Source: an uncultured Desulfobulbaceae bacterium
GTDB lineage: Bacteria > Desulfobacterota > Desulfobulbia > Desulfobulbales > Desulfobulbaceae
Assembly: GCA_947259225.1 (NCBI GenBank)
Contig: CAMYLK010000001.1
Coordinates: 186,001-250,000 of the forward strand
DNA length: 64,000 nt
Reading direction: 5' to 3'
Both the position numbers and the translations under genes were made by a program. Shown here one piece after another: positions 44,245-54,498 of the stretch. How positions within the stretch are numbered: position 1 is the stretch's first letter; each line of letters begins with the position of its first letter. The notes under the pieces are model-generated. The model was not told the origin of the DNA and ran no database searches. It saw only the letters and a list, made by a program, of their open reading frames with translations.

Positions 44245-46047
44245 TCATTTATTTTTGATAAACTTGCTGATCTCGCCGAGGAACACCGGGCCGTATTTTT
44301 CAAGCTTTTTGAATCCAACCCCATGGATACACATCAGGGCAGTGTTGTCGGTCGGCAGATAGGAAGACATCTGGGCCAGGGTTGTATCATTGAAGATGAC
44401 AAAAGGCGGCACCCCGGCTTCGTCGGCGAGAGTTTTTCGCAGAACCCGTAATTTTTCGAACAGTTCCGGGTCATAATCAATGTCGCTGTTTTTTAGCTTA
44501 CGGTTCTTTGTTTTGGCAAGTATCCTGTCGCGCGGCAGGGCCATTTTCAGTGTCTGCTCTCCCCTCAGAAGCGGCCAGGACGTATCAGTGAGTTTGAGGA
44601 CGGAATAGTTGCCCACATCCTGTTCCAGGTACCCCAATTGCACCAGGTGGCGCAGGAGGCTGCCCCAATACTGCTGACTTTGCTCTTTCCCTATGCCATA
44701 GGTAGAAAGTTTGTCGTGCCTGAGCTTTAGAAGCCGTTCTTTTTGTGAACCCCTCAGAACGTCTATAACGTGGCCCATACCAAAACGCTGGCCTACCCGG
44801 TAGACACAGGAGAGGGCCTTGCGGGCGTCTTCGGTTGCTTCAACGAGTTCCGGTGGATCAAGGCATATATCACAGTTGCCGCAGTCCTCAGTAAGGTTTT
44901 CGTCGAAATAACCGAGCAGGACCCTGCGGCGGCAGCTCAGTGCTTCTGCAAAACCCACCATGGCATTAAGCTTATGGATCTCGATTCTTTTCTGCTCCGG
45001 GTTGTTTGATTTTTCTATCAGGCCGCGGGCAAGGGCAATATCACCATAGCCGAACAACAGGAGTGCTTCGGCAGCCATACCGTCACGACCGGCTCGCCCG
45101 GTCTCCTGGTAATAGCTTTCAATATTTTTCGGGATGTCGAAATGCACCACAAACCTGATGTTTGATTTGTCTATCCCCATGCCAAAGGCGACGGTTGCAA
45201 CAATTATCTGCACATCGTCCCGCAGGAATTCCTCCTGTACCTTCTTACGCTGTGAGGCTGAAAGGCCGGCGTGATAGCTGGCTGCCTTGAAACCTGCTTC
45301 TATCAGTTGGGCCGTCACTTTTTCAACCCGTTTCCGGCTCAGGCAGTACACAATTCCTGGTTCATTTTTCCATGACTGGAGGAAATCAGTCAGTTGGGCA
45401 AAGGGCTTCTGCTTTTCAAGAACAGTATAGCGGATGTTGGGACGATCAAATCCGGCAATATACTTTGGGGCATGGTTAAGGTGAAGACGGTCTAGGATAT
45501 CTCCACGGGTATGGGATTCTGCAGTTGCGGTAAGGGCAATGACCGGAATGCCCGGGAAAAATTTTCGCAGCTTGCCTAGTTTACTATACTCCGGACGAAA
45601 ATCATGGCCCCACTGCGAAATGCAATGTGCTTCGTCAATGGCAAATAAAGATATGGGAATATCCCTGAGCCGTTCAACAAAATCATCATTCATTAACCGT
45701 TCCGGGGCAACATAGAGAATGTCAAGCTCTCCATGGTGGAGCATGGCAAGCACTTCACGGGCTTCACTGCTTTTGAGGGAAGAATTGTAATAGGCTGCAT
45801 GCACACCACAGGCATTAAGAGCATCCACCTGGTCTTTCATCAGGGAGATCAGGGGAGAGACGACTATCCCGATGCCGTTGCGATGCAGGGCCGGTATCTG
45901 GTAACAAAGGGATTTGCCGCCGCCGGTCGGCATAAGGACAAAAGCGTCCTGGCCGCTTATGATTTTATCGATGATTTCCTGCTGATGCTCGCGGAAGGTA
46001 TCGTAGCCGAATATGTGCTGCAGACTGTCCAGAGGAGTTGTTTTCAT
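44245..46047 (-). CDS. recQ: ATP-dependent DNA helicase RecQ
   Basis: 600-aa 3'-5' DNA helicase in recombination and repair. Helicase motif I PTGGGKS at residues 41-46, motif [21 protein letters not shown] including the RecQ aromatic-rich loop, motif [12 protein letters not shown]. The RQC zinc site reads [12 protein letters not shown]...CGNCDIC, and an HRDC domain closes the protein ([20 protein letters not shown]). Complete three-domain architecture of normal length. Start [15 protein letters not shown] is canonical. Confidence 0.97.
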   Translation of the reverse strand: MKTTPLDSLQHIFGYDTFREHQQEIIDKIISGQDAFVLMPTGGGKSLCYQIPALHRNGIGIVVSPLISLMKDQVDALNACGVHAAYYNSSLKSSEAREVLAMLHHGELDILYVAPERLMNDDFVERLRDIPISLFAIDEAHCISQWGHDFRPEYSKLGKLRKFFPGIPVIALTATAESHTRGDILDRLHLNHAPKYIAGFDRPNIRYTVLEKQKPFAQLTDFLQSWKNEPGIVYCLSRKRVEKVTAQLIEAGFKAASYHAGLSASQRKKVQEEFLRDDVQIIVATVAFGMGIDKSNIRFVVHFDIPKNIESYYQETGRAGRDGMAAEALLLFGYGDIALARGLIEKSNNPEQKRIEIHKLNAMVGFAEALSCRRRVLLGYFDENLTEDCGNCDICLDPPELVEATEDARKALSCVYRVGQRFGMGHVIDVLRGSQKERLLKLRHDKLSTYGIGKEQSQQYWGSLLRHLVQLGYLEQDVGNYSVLKLTDTSWPLLRGEQTLKMALPRDRILAKTKNRKLKNSDIDYDPELFEKLRVLRKTLADEAGVPPFVIFNDTTLAQMSSYLPTDNTALMCIHGVGFKKLEKYGPVFLGEISKFIKNK

Positions 46048-46218
46048 ATATGATTATATTGTTAAAATGTTCCTGCCTGATCTGTCGATTAAGCATGACA
46101 ACACTACTCTATGGATGTAGCAGACCCAACAAAATTATTCTGTGCATGGCAAGCTAAACACTTTGCTGTCAATCTTGGCTGTTTTCTGTTAAACAGGTGT
46201 ATTTTTGATTTAACCTTC

Positions 46219-46300
46219 TGTCATTCCGGCCGAAGTGGAGCGGAGAACCGGAATCCAGCCGGGAGTGCAGCATAATGTATGCCGGATCGTATCCGGCATG
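46219..46300. repeat. Twin-hairpin intergenic repeat (CATTCCGG...CCGGAAT type)
   Basis: ATTCCGG (46223) pairs with CCGGAAT (46248), and ATGCCGGAT-CGT-ATCCGGCAT (46279-46299) is a perfect 9-bp hairpin. The phrase TGTCATTCCGGCCGAAG...CCGGAATCCAG resembles a repeat common between genes in many proteobacterial genomes (known from general experience, not searched). Confidence 0.7.
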
Positions 46301-46399
46301 ACTGATAAGCAAATTGAAATGGTCTGGTAACAGTGATTGCCGTGCCGGATATAGCGGAAGGTTGAATGAAAGCAAATGATATACAGCCAGGAGATAATC

Positions 46400-46567
46400 A
46401 TGAAATTATGGGTAACCCCGGATGGGGATCGATGGCTCTGTGATGAATGCGCAAAGCAGTTCGAGGAGCAGATCGAGAAAGAAGAGTGGCGGGCAGCGTT
46501 TGAAAAGTATGAACCCATGCTGCGCTGTACCGAGTGCAAGCATTGTGATATTGAAATACCGGATTAA
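46400..46567 (+). CDS. Small zinc-ribbon-like protein
   Basis: 55 aa. Two CxxC pairs (WLCDECAKQFEE near residue 14 and LRCTECKHCDIE near the end) separated by an acidic helix suggest a small zinc-binding protein. Start MKLWVTPDGDR at 46400 with AGGAG upstream; an earlier ATG at 46376 has no site. Function unknown, but the clean RBS and cysteine pattern support a real gene. Confidence 0.65.
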   Translation: MKLWVTPDGDRWLCDECAKQFEEQIEKEEWRAAFEKYEPMLRCTECKHCDIEIPD

Positions 46568-46570
46568 GTA

Positions 46571-46759
46571 CTATTTTGTTTGTTTATAACGCGTCCTTGT
46601 GATCCGCGAATCCCTTTTTTTCCCTCGGCACCGATTGCAGCGATCGTTGCTGCACCACTGGCAGGAAAAGCAGTCCCGGCAGGGGTGCTTTTTAGGCAGG
46701 TTTTTATATTCAGGGATATAGATTTGTCCCTTTTTGCCGGGGAGTTTTTGGAATGGCAT
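46571..46759 (-). CDS. Small cysteine-rich protein
   Basis: 62 aa with six cysteines in a compact pattern, PCRDCFSCQWCSNDRCNRCR, framed by basic tails. The spacing CxxCxxCxxC...CxxC looks like a zinc- or cluster-binding motif and is unlikely by chance. Other frames over the same DNA lack such a pattern. The RBS is weak (GGAATAAAA). It is convergent with the 46400 gene, whose stop lies next to its own. Function unknown. Confidence 0.55.
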   Translation of the reverse strand: MPFQKLPGKKGQIYIPEYKNLPKKHPCRDCFSCQWCSNDRCNRCRGKKRDSRITRTRYKQTK

Positions 46760-47004
46760 CTTTTTTTTATTCCGGTCTGGATATACTTATTTCCTGGCTG
46801 GGGAATTTTTCCCGGCACGTTCTCAATCCTCTACATGACAAAATCTAAGCACGAAGCACTAATTTAGAAACAAACACGAAATGATAATGACCAAATGATC
46901 AAAAGATTGTTCTGGTGAAATTCAGTATGCCATTAGGATTTATGTCATTTTAAATTGTTTCGGAATTCGAATTTAAACATTCGTAATTATACCTGCGGAA
47001 GACC

Positions 47005-48147
47005 TTAATCAAGGGTGCTGCGGTAGCGTTTCAAACCGATGGTCAGGGCAACGATAAGGAACAGGGTGATGGGCCAGAGGTGCGGGATGATCTGTTCAAT
47101 GGAGTTGCCCTTGAGGAGAATTCCTCGGACAACCCGGAGATAATGGGTAAGGGGGAGGATGCTGCCGATTTTCTGGGCCCAGACCGGCATGCCACGGAAG
47201 GGGAACATGAAGCCGGAGAGCAGGATCGATGGCAGGAAAAAGAAAAAGGCCATCTGCACTGCCTGCAACTGGTTGCGGGCCAGGGTGGAGAAGGTCAGGC
47301 CGACGCCGAGGTTGGCGGCGATAAAGAGCAGAGAGACGAGAAGCAAAAGGTAAAGGTTGCCGATAATAGGTACTTTGAAGAGGAACCAGGCCGCGGCAAG
47401 AATAACGCCCATCTGCACGTATCCCACAATAATATATGGAATGATCTTGCCGATCATGACCTCAAAAGGCTTGACCGGGGTGGAAAGCAGGTTCTCCATG
47501 GTGCCGCGCTCCCGTTCCCTGGTGATGGCAAGGGCAGTGATAATGACCAGGGTCATGGTCAGCACCACTCCCATCAGGCCGGGGACAATATTGTACTGGG
47601 TAATCCCTTCGGGATTGAATTGGGGATGGAGGATGACATCCACGGGTGGATCGTCCCGCCGCAGGTGGCTTAAAGGGCCTGACAGATCCCTGGTAAGAGC
47701 CCTTTCAGCAACAATTCGAAAGGCCGACAGGGCGTTACTTGTTGCTGCCGGGTCAGTTGCATCAGCGGTAAGAAGCAGGGCCGGGTTTTCTCCACGGACC
47801 AGGCGGCGTGAGAACTGTTCCGGAATGGAGAGGACAAACTGCACCCCGCCGGTTTCAATCAGTTGCTCGGCCTCCTTTTCGGTGGCCACGGTTTTGATCA
47901 CCTTGAAGTACCGGCTGTTCTGCATGGCGGCGACGATGGTGCGGGAAAAGACACTGTGGTCTGCTGCCAGGACGACTGTGGGCAGATGCTTGGGGTCTGA
48001 GTTGATTGCAAAGCCGAAAATGACCATCTGCATGATGGGGATACCTATCATCATGCCAAAGGTTACCCTGTCCCGCCGCATCTGGACAAACTCTTTGCCG
48101 ATGATGGCATGAAAACGCCGGAAGGAAAAAAGGTCGCCAAAAGCCAT
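47005..48147 (-). CDS. ABC-2 type transporter permease
   Basis: 380-aa inner-membrane protein of the YhhJ/DrrB-like export class. One N-terminal helix (GMMIGIPIMQMVIFGFAI), a large periplasmic domain and five C-terminal helices. GTMENLLSTPVKPFEVMIGK is the characteristic coupling-loop motif. It works with the ATPase at 48150 and the HlyD-like adaptor at 49063, an arrangement known for efflux of drugs or other hydrophobic compounds. ATG 48147 is preferred over GTG 48153. Confidence 0.92.
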   Translation of the reverse strand: MAFGDLFSFRRFHAIIGKEFVQMRRDRVTFGMMIGIPIMQMVIFGFAINSDPKHLPTVVLAADHSVFSRTIVAAMQNSRYFKVIKTVATEKEAEQLIETGGVQFVLSIPEQFSRRLVRGENPALLLTADATDPAATSNALSAFRIVAERALTRDLSGPLSHLRRDDPPVDVILHPQFNPEGITQYNIVPGLMGVVLTMTLVIITALAITRERERGTMENLLSTPVKPFEVMIGKIIPYIIVGYVQMGVILAAAWFLFKVPIIGNLYLLLLVSLLFIAANLGVGLTFSTLARNQLQAVQMAFFFFLPSILLSGFMFPFRGMPVWAQKIGSILPLTHYLRVVRGILLKGNSIEQIIPHLWPITLFLIVALTIGLKRYRSTLD

Positions 48148-48149
48148 TT

Positions 48150-49070
48150 TCACTGTACCTCGCGCTGCTGCATCAGACTGATAAAGACTTCTTCCAGGTT
48201 GGCATCAACTTTCTCCAGGCTGTACTCTCCATTTTTCAAAAAGGCGAGACTGGCACCAAGCAATTCTTCGTCATGGCCGCTTATATGCAGTATGTTACCG
48301 AAAGGCACGACCTGTTCAACTCCAGGCATTTTTTTGAGTTCCGGGCTCATCAAATGAACATTTTTGCCGGCCAGAGCCCAGGTCTTAAGGCCGGATGACG
48401 ATACTACTTCTTCGGCAGTGCCGGCGACCAGGAGGCTGCCATAAGCAAGGTAGGCGAGCCGGTGGCAGCGTTCAGCCTCATCCATGTAGTGTGTGCTGAT
48501 AAGCGAAGAAATTCCCTCGGCCGCGAGGTTGTAGATGTCATCCCAGAAATCGCGCCGTGCCTTGGGGTCAACACCGGCAGTCGGTTCATCGAGAAGCAGC
48601 AACTTGGGTTCATGCAGGAGACAGGCTGCCAGGGCCAGGCGTTGTTTCCAGCCACCGGACAGGGTACCGGCCAGCTGGTCGGCAAAACGGGCAAGCCCCA
48701 TTCTGTCAATGGCATTATCCACCACTGACCTGATATTTTTCACCTTGTAGACCCTTGCCATGAACGTAAGGTTCTCCCGTACGCTGAGGTCTTCATACAG
48801 GCTGAAATGCTGGGCCATGTAACCGATAAGGGGTTTTATTTTTCTGGCCTCTTTCAGGATATCAAATCCGAGGCAGACCCCGCTGCCTGAATCCGGGCGC
48901 AAAAGACCGCACAGCATTCTGATGAAAGTTGTTTTACCGCTGCCGTTGGGGCCGAGGAAACCGTAAATTTCACCGGGTTGTATTTGCAGGGAAAGCTGGT
49001 TGATAACGGTTTTTCCGCTGAATGACTTGGTCAGGTTGTGTACGTCAATGACCGGCGCACTTTCAGGCAT
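48150..49070 (-). CDS. ABC transporter ATP-binding protein (efflux)
   Basis: 306-aa ATPase. Walker A GPNGSGKTT near residue 40, signature LSGGWKQRLALA, Walker B LLLLDEPTAGVDP. The C-terminal ~80 residues form the accessory domain typical of ABC-2 exporter ATPases. Overlaps the HlyD-like gene by 8 bp and abuts the permease, so the three form a coupled export operon 49063-48150-47005. The substrate is not evident. Confidence 0.94.
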   Translation of the reverse strand: MPESAPVIDVHNLTKSFSGKTVINQLSLQIQPGEIYGFLGPNGSGKTTFIRMLCGLLRPDSGSGVCLGFDILKEARKIKPLIGYMAQHFSLYEDLSVRENLTFMARVYKVKNIRSVVDNAIDRMGLARFADQLAGTLSGGWKQRLALAACLLHEPKLLLLDEPTAGVDPKARRDFWDDIYNLAAEGISSLISTHYMDEAERCHRLAYLAYGSLLVAGTAEEVVSSSGLKTWALAGKNVHLMSPELKKMPGVEQVVPFGNILHISGHDEELLGASLAFLKNGEYSLEKVDANLEEVFISLMQQREVQ

Positions 49071-50076
49071 TCGGCATCTCCAGACGGACGTCTACCGGCT
49101 GGCCGGGATGCAGCATGGCAGCATCAGCGGCGCTGACAGCGGCTTCGATCATATAAACCAGTTTGGAACGGGTTTCCCTGCTGTAAATAACAGGCGGTGT
49201 GTATTCCGCCTGTGGGGAGATATAGGATATTGATGCCTGGTATGTTTTTTCGACGCCATCCGCCTGGACGAATACTTCCTGCCCCAATTTCATGGAAGCA
49301 AGCATGTTTTCCGGTACAAAAAAACGTATTTTAATGTTGCCGGGAGGCAGGATACTGACAACCGGATGTGCGGCCGGGATAAATTCTCCTTCCACGTAAA
49401 AAGTGTCATGCACAAATCCGGCCTGGGGGGCGAACTGGTTTTTCTGTGCCAGGCTCCACTGGGCCTGGGTCAGCCGATCACGGGCAGCCTCCACCTCAGC
49501 ACGTACGGCTTCTATTTCGTCAGCGCGGGCCCCGAGCTGGGCAGTTTCGAGTTCGGCCTTTAGCTGTTCGACAGCTGCCGCATTTCGTTCCATCTCGGTG
49601 CGCGTCCTGTCAAGCTGTTCCTGGGCAATGACCTTCTGCTGCTGGAGTTTTTTTCGGCGTTCGAATTCGGCCCTGGAGAGGTTTAGCGATGCAGCAGCCT
49701 GGTCAAGTTTTGCTCTCAGGGCTGCCAGCTCTGATGGCCTGAGTCCCTTGGAAATGTCAGCCAGCCGGTTTTCCGCGCGGCGCAATCCTTGTCGAGCTTC
49801 CGAAACAGCCGCGGTCTCGAAGATCTGGTCAAGAGAGAAAAGAGGGTTGCCTTTGGCTACATTCTGGCCTCGACTGACGGAAAGTGTTTCGAGCCTGCCT
49901 GCCAAAGATGAGGCGACCATGAGGTATTCACCTTCAACATAACCCTGGAAAAAGTTATGCTGTTCTTTTTTGCAGCTGGTTGTCAGCGCACTCGTGAATA
50001 CCAGCAGGCAGATAAGGAAAATTAACAGGGGTGTATTTTTCGGGAAAGGTAGGTTTGATGTATTATCCAGGTTCAT
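49063..50076 (-). CDS. HlyD/MacA-like periplasmic adaptor protein
   Basis: 337 aa. A hydrophobic signal-type segment (LLIFLICLLVFTSALTTSC) ends in a cysteine that may be lipidated. Then come half of a lipoyl domain (RGQNVAKGNPLFSLD), a long alpha-hairpin coiled coil (about residues 85-200, rich in LDQAAASL and EAVRAEVEAARDRL), and a beta-barrel domain. It would bridge the ABC-2 exporter to the outer membrane. First gene of the export operon. ATG 50076 preferred over TTG 50079. Confidence 0.9.
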   Translation of the reverse strand: MNLDNTSNLPFPKNTPLLIFLICLLVFTSALTTSCKKEQHNFFQGYVEGEYLMVASSLAGRLETLSVSRGQNVAKGNPLFSLDQIFETAAVSEARQGLRRAENRLADISKGLRPSELAALRAKLDQAAASLNLSRAEFERRKKLQQQKVIAQEQLDRTRTEMERNAAAVEQLKAELETAQLGARADEIEAVRAEVEAARDRLTQAQWSLAQKNQFAPQAGFVHDTFYVEGEFIPAAHPVVSILPPGNIKIRFFVPENMLASMKLGQEVFVQADGVEKTYQASISYISPQAEYTPPVIYSRETRSKLVYMIEAAVSAADAAMLHPGQPVDVRLEMPNA

Positions 50077-50152
50077 CAATCAGTTTTTCCTCTGCTTTTT
50101 TGATAATGTTGTTAATAAGTTAGTGAACATAAATGTAAGGACCAACCCTTTT

Positions 50153-52633
50153 TTACAGAACTCCCCAGATATCACGGGCATATTCCCTGATGCTGCGATC
50201 ACTGGAGAATTTCCCCATGCCGGCCACATTAAGGATAGTCCGTTTGAACCATTCAGCTTTGTCCAGGTACGTTTGGCTGACCTCTTCCTGGCAGCGCAGG
50301 TAATCTTCCAGGTCGATCAGGTGCAGGTATGGATCTCGCTGGTGATCGAGTATGTCATTCACGATAGGCTGGAAGAGAGCACGATCTCCATCGCTGAAAC
50401 AGCCGTCCTGCAGGCTGTCGATGATCTCACGAATTTCCGGATTTCCCTCGTAGATCATAGAGGGGGTCCGCCGCGGGGTCTTTCTTTCCCATTCCGCCTC
50501 CTCTGAGTTGAGCCCGAAAATGAATATATTGTCTTCACCCACCTCCTCACGGATTTCTATATTGGCCCCGTCCAATGTGCCAATGGTGAGTGCACCGTTC
50601 AATGCGAATTTCATGTTGCCTGTCCCTGATGCCTCGGTCCCGGCTGTTGAGATCTGTTCAGACAGGTCGGCCGCCGGGATGATTTTTTCGGCCTGTGAGA
50701 CACCAAAGTTCGGTATAAAAACAACTTTGAGCCGGTCATTCAGGCGGGGATCATTATTAACAGTATCTGCCACCGAGTTGATCAGCTTGATGATAAGTTT
50801 CGCCTTCCGGTATCCAGGGGCTGATTTGCCGGCAAACACAACAGTCCTGGAAGTCGTTACCGTTTCAGGCCGGATGATGAGGCGGTGGTAGAGATGAATG
50901 ACATGCAATATGTTCAAGAGCTGTCTCTTGTATTCATGAATCCGTTTGACCTGCACATCAAAGAGTGAATTCGGATCTACAGTGACACCACATTTCCTTT
51001 TGATAAGCTGGGCCAGGCGGATTTTGTTGCTTTTCTTGGCTCCACGGAACTGGGCCTGGAAGTCTTTGTTATCAGCGAGCGGTTTGAGTTTTTTCAGTTG
51101 ATCCAGATCCGCGATCCAGTCAGTACCAATTTCAGTGGTGATAATCCTGCTCAAAGCCTTATTGCATTGAAAAAGCCATCGTCTCGGTGTTATTCCATTG
51201 GTTTTGTTGTTGATACGGTCCGGATAAAATTCATGGAAGTGCCTGAACATTCTGCTTTTCAATAACTGAGTATGCAGGGCGGCAACACCGTTGACGGAGT
51301 GGCTGCCGACAATGGCAAGGTTTGCCATTCTTATTCTTTTGGGCGGACCGTCATCAACCATCGACATTTCCCTTACCTTCAGTTCATCACCAGGGTAGGC
51401 GGCGCGAACCTGGTCGAGGAAACGGCGGTTGATCTCGTAGATTATCTGCAGATGTCTCGGCAGCAGGCGTCCGATAAGGTCAACCGGCCATGTCTCCAGG
51501 GCCTCGGGCATCAGTGTATGGTTGGTGTAGGCAAAAGTTTTGGTGCAGATACCCCATGCTTCCTCCCAGCTTAATTCACATTCATCCATGAACAGGCGCA
51601 TCAGTTCCGGGATGGCGATGGCAGGATGGGTATCATTGAGCTGGATAGCTACCTGATCGCTGAAAATGGAAAAATCGTCATTGTGCTTGGTAAAGCGCCG
51701 CAGGATATCGAGCAGGGTAGCGGCAACAAAGAAATACTGCTGTTTCAGCCGGAGTTCCTGGCCGGCACTGGGCTTGTCCTGTGGATACAGCACCTTGGAG
51801 ATGGTTTCCGAGTGCACCTTGGTATGTACTGCGCCGATATAATCTCCCCGTTCGAAGTAGGTGAGGTCGAGTTCACGGGAAGCCCGGGCTTTCCATAGCC
51901 GCATATTGATAACGTTGTCGTTGAGGTAGCCCGGAATAAGGACATCACAGGGTAGGGCCATGACCGTTTCTGTATCGACCCATTCATGATGCAAATGGCC
52001 ATTCTTATCCATGCTGGCATTGACTGAGCCGTAAAACTGTATTGGATACAGAGGGATTCGCCGCTCATATTCCCATGGGGTGCCGAACCGGAGCCAGTTG
52101 TCCGGGCTTTCGACCTGGTACCCGTTTATAATTCTCTGGTTAAACAGCCCGTATTCGTAATTGATCCCGTATCCGTAAGCAGGGATGTTCATGCTGGCTA
52201 TAGAGTCCATGAAACAGGCGGCAAGCCTGCCCAGGCCACCATTTCCAAGGGCAGCGTCCTGCTCTTCGTCTATAATGTCCTCAAGCCTGTAGCCCAATTC
52301 ACTCAGCACATCCTCAACCGTATCCCGACAGTCAAGATTAATGAGGCTGTTATCAAGAGACCGGCCGATAAGAAATTCCAGGGAAAGGTAATAGACCCTT
52401 TTTTTTCCCCCGGAGTAATATGATCTCTGGGTTTCAATCCATTTTTTCACAAGGAAATCCCGCATGGTATAGGCAAGGGCCTGATATACATCCGCCTTGT
52501 TCGAGCGTTCCGGGTCCCGCCCCTTGCTGCTCACCAGGTGAGAGATAATACCATTTCTGATTCCTTCTCTGTCCTTGGGGTTGAACAGTTTGTTCAGGGT
52601 GTCATTGACAGGTTCTTGTGAAGGATGTTCCAT
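50153..52633 (-). CDS. glgP: Glycogen/starch phosphorylase
   Basis: 826-aa pyridoxal-phosphate enzyme releasing glucose 1-phosphate from alpha-1,4-glucans. Family landmarks: YYLSLEFLIGRSL near residue 65, GNGGLGRLAACFMDS near 112, VQLNDTHPA-type QLNDTHPAIAIPEL, NGITPRRWL, VKRIHEYKRQLLN and the PLP-lysine segment EASGTGNMKFALNGALTIG. Normal length. Stands alone, but fits storage-glucan use together with the GH13 phosphorylase elsewhere in the window. Confidence 0.97.
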   Translation of the reverse strand: MEHPSQEPVNDTLNKLFNPKDREGIRNGIISHLVSSKGRDPERSNKADVYQALAYTMRDFLVKKWIETQRSYYSGGKKRVYYLSLEFLIGRSLDNSLINLDCRDTVEDVLSELGYRLEDIIDEEQDAALGNGGLGRLAACFMDSIASMNIPAYGYGINYEYGLFNQRIINGYQVESPDNWLRFGTPWEYERRIPLYPIQFYGSVNASMDKNGHLHHEWVDTETVMALPCDVLIPGYLNDNVINMRLWKARASRELDLTYFERGDYIGAVHTKVHSETISKVLYPQDKPSAGQELRLKQQYFFVAATLLDILRRFTKHNDDFSIFSDQVAIQLNDTHPAIAIPELMRLFMDECELSWEEAWGICTKTFAYTNHTLMPEALETWPVDLIGRLLPRHLQIIYEINRRFLDQVRAAYPGDELKVREMSMVDDGPPKRIRMANLAIVGSHSVNGVAALHTQLLKSRMFRHFHEFYPDRINNKTNGITPRRWLFQCNKALSRIITTEIGTDWIADLDQLKKLKPLADNKDFQAQFRGAKKSNKIRLAQLIKRKCGVTVDPNSLFDVQVKRIHEYKRQLLNILHVIHLYHRLIIRPETVTTSRTVVFAGKSAPGYRKAKLIIKLINSVADTVNNDPRLNDRLKVVFIPNFGVSQAEKIIPAADLSEQISTAGTEASGTGNMKFALNGALTIGTLDGANIEIREEVGEDNIFIFGLNSEEAEWERKTPRRTPSMIYEGNPEIREIIDSLQDGCFSDGDRALFQPIVNDILDHQRDPYLHLIDLEDYLRCQEEVSQTYLDKAEWFKRTILNVAGMGKFSSDRSIREYARDIWGVL

Positions 52634-52717
52634 AACCGATATCCTGGTGGTGTGTTTGGATTGTCTCCATATATTATGACACGTTTTGCACCTTGTTGTA
52701 CATGGAATTATACAAGA

Positions 52718-53341
52718 TTACAGGTTGTTATGGGTTTGTATCCGGCTGCACCGTACTGGATTCGTATCCGGAAGGGCAAGGTACATTGCGTTTTCCCGAG
52801 CTGTTTTAATTTCATCGGGGTGGAGTTTCCAGCCATAGGTTTTGGAGCGCATCAGGTTGTCGTCCGAATCCTGAAGATGCCGGAGGTCAAGGGCATGGCC
52901 AAGTTCGTGGGCCGCGGTTCGTGCTGCTGAAGACGCTGCGGGATGCGGGGCAGTCCGGAGGTCGGGATCGTCGCGCACATGTATGTCGTTTCCATCACTG
53001 TAATATCCGTTCCAGACGGGAATTGTCGCCTCAAACCACAGGTCAAGACCATCTGTCATCTGTTCGTCATGATCAACGGTGTGCATTTCAAAACAGATTC
53101 CAGCCTGGGAAAGCCAGATAGTGTTTATTTCTTCAAGAATGGGAGGCCATTCGGCTGGCACTCTGTTACTGTCTCCGAGATGGACCCTGAGGGGAATACG
53201 GTATACCGGCAGATGCGATGACTTTATCTCTGTAGCAGCTTCTTTGCCTGAAATAGGGGATGCGAGAAATACTGTAAAAATCAGCACAGGGAATATCACT
53301 GTTATTTTCCATTTCAAAGCTGTTATAAGACGATAGGTCAT
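52718..53341 (-). CDS. Secreted metzincin-like zinc protease
   Basis: 207 aa with an N-terminal signal peptide (ITVIFPVLIFTVFLASPIS). The zinc motif is AAHELGHALDLRHLQDSDD (HExxHxxxLxH) followed by NLMRSKTYG, which would be the Met-turn. This is the layout of matrixin/archaemetzincin-type peptidases. No prodomain cysteine switch is obvious. It overlaps the start of the MFS gene stop by 4 bp (ATGA), so it is translated from the MFS transcript; why these are coupled is unclear. Confidence 0.85.
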   Translation of the reverse strand: MTYRLITALKWKITVIFPVLIFTVFLASPISGKEAATEIKSSHLPVYRIPLRVHLGDSNRVPAEWPPILEEINTIWLSQAGICFEMHTVDHDEQMTDGLDLWFEATIPVWNGYYSDGNDIHVRDDPDLRTAPHPAASSAARTAAHELGHALDLRHLQDSDDNLMRSKTYGWKLHPDEIKTARENAMYLALPDTNPVRCSRIQTHNNL

Positions 53342-54498
53342 GGGGTTATATTCTGGTGTTTTTCTTTGTGAAAAAGCGGTATCTGCTGAACTGCAACAAG
53401 TGAAATCAGGCTCATGCAGGCTCCTGCCACAAATGGAATACGGTAGTCGATCATCCAGACAATGCCTCCTAAAACCGGCATGACCACGGCTGCAATATGG
53501 TTGATTGTGAAGCCGACAGCCATGCTCGGTGCGATATCCTTCGGGTCGCCAACCTTTTGAAAATACGTGCGGATGGCAATGGCAAAGTTAAACAGGATAT
53601 GATCGAGTATATACATAATGGTGACCACTATCTTTGAATCTGTAAAGGCATAGGTCAGAAAGACCAGGACCAGCCCGGCATACTCAAGGGACAGGACCCT
53701 CCTTTCTCCGAACCTGACAATGGATTTACCGATAAGGGGACTGATAAAGTAGTTGATGATATTATTCACAATAAAAAGGATGGTCACTTCGCGAACAGTG
53801 AAGTGAAAAATCTTAACCATGAGAAAGACCGAGAAGGCGATGAATATCTGTCGCCTTGCCCCGGCCATGAACGTGAGAAAATAATAGAGTGAATACCGGC
53901 GGCGAAGGATCATTTTCTTGTGCTGCGGTACAATGTTCTCGTGGGTCGGGTCCTGCATAAGCGCCCATATACCGGCAATTGCCACCATCCCGCCCATCAA
54001 TAGATACATGTATTTGTAACCGAGAAGGGGACCAAGAAGAAAGATGAGGATGCCGGCCACTATACTTGCAGCGGCCGCCAGACTTCTGAGCCGGCCGAAT
54101 ACTAGCGGAGAGGTGTTTTTGTCGAAGTACTGAAGGGTGAGCGACTGGTTGGTTGTTTCATAATAGTGAAAGCCGAAGCTCATGACCAGGGTTGTCACAA
54201 GCAGTCCGCCAAAGGTTGGAAAGTATCCGGCTGCAGCAGTTCCAACCCCGAGAAAGACTATGGACAGGGCAGAGAGGCGGTGTTCGCGCATGATGAGCAT
54301 GACATAAACAGCAAGGAGGGCAAGAAAGCCGGGGATCTCACGAATGGACTGGATCGTACCGATGTGGAAGCCCTCGAGCCCCACAACCTCGACGGCAAAG
54401 TTGTTGAGCAGGATCATCCAGGTTTGCAGGCCGATAACCGATGCTGTGGTCAGGACAAAAAGAAAACGGAGCATCGGTTTCTGTTCCTGGCTGATCAT
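53338..54498 (-). CDS. Major facilitator superfamily transporter
   Basis: 386 aa with about 11-12 membrane helices. The first helices are followed by the loop MLIMREHRLSALSIVF, and YYETTNQSLTLQYFDKNTSPLVFGRLRSLAA in the middle fits the MFS central region. No diagnostic substrate motif. It starts at MISQEQKPMLRF and is followed, with overlap, by a secreted protease gene. Confidence 0.88.
   Translation of the reverse strand: MISQEQKPMLRFLFVLTTASVIGLQTWMILLNNFAVEVVGLEGFHIGTIQSIREIPGFLALLAVYVMLIMREHRLSALSIVFLGVGTAAAGYFPTFGGLLVTTLVMSFGFHYYETTNQSLTLQYFDKNTSPLVFGRLRSLAAAASIVAGILIFLLGPLLGYKYMYLLMGGMVAIAGIWALMQDPTHENIVPQHKKMILRRRYSLYYFLTFMAGARRQIFIAFSVFLMVKIFHFTVREVTILFIVNNIINYFISPLIGKSIVRFGERRVLSLEYAGLVLVFLTYAFTDSKIVVTIMYILDHILFNFAIAIRTYFQKVGDPKDIAPSMAVGFTINHIAAVVMPVLGGIVWMIDYRIPFVAGACMSLISLVAVQQIPLFHKEKHQNITP

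Noticed and set aside
46564-46867. Plus-strand 95-aa and minus-strand 84-aa frames over 46.6-46.9 kb
   Set aside because: The minus-strand frame with the ordered cysteine motif (46571-46759) is the more convincing reading; the others show no domain.
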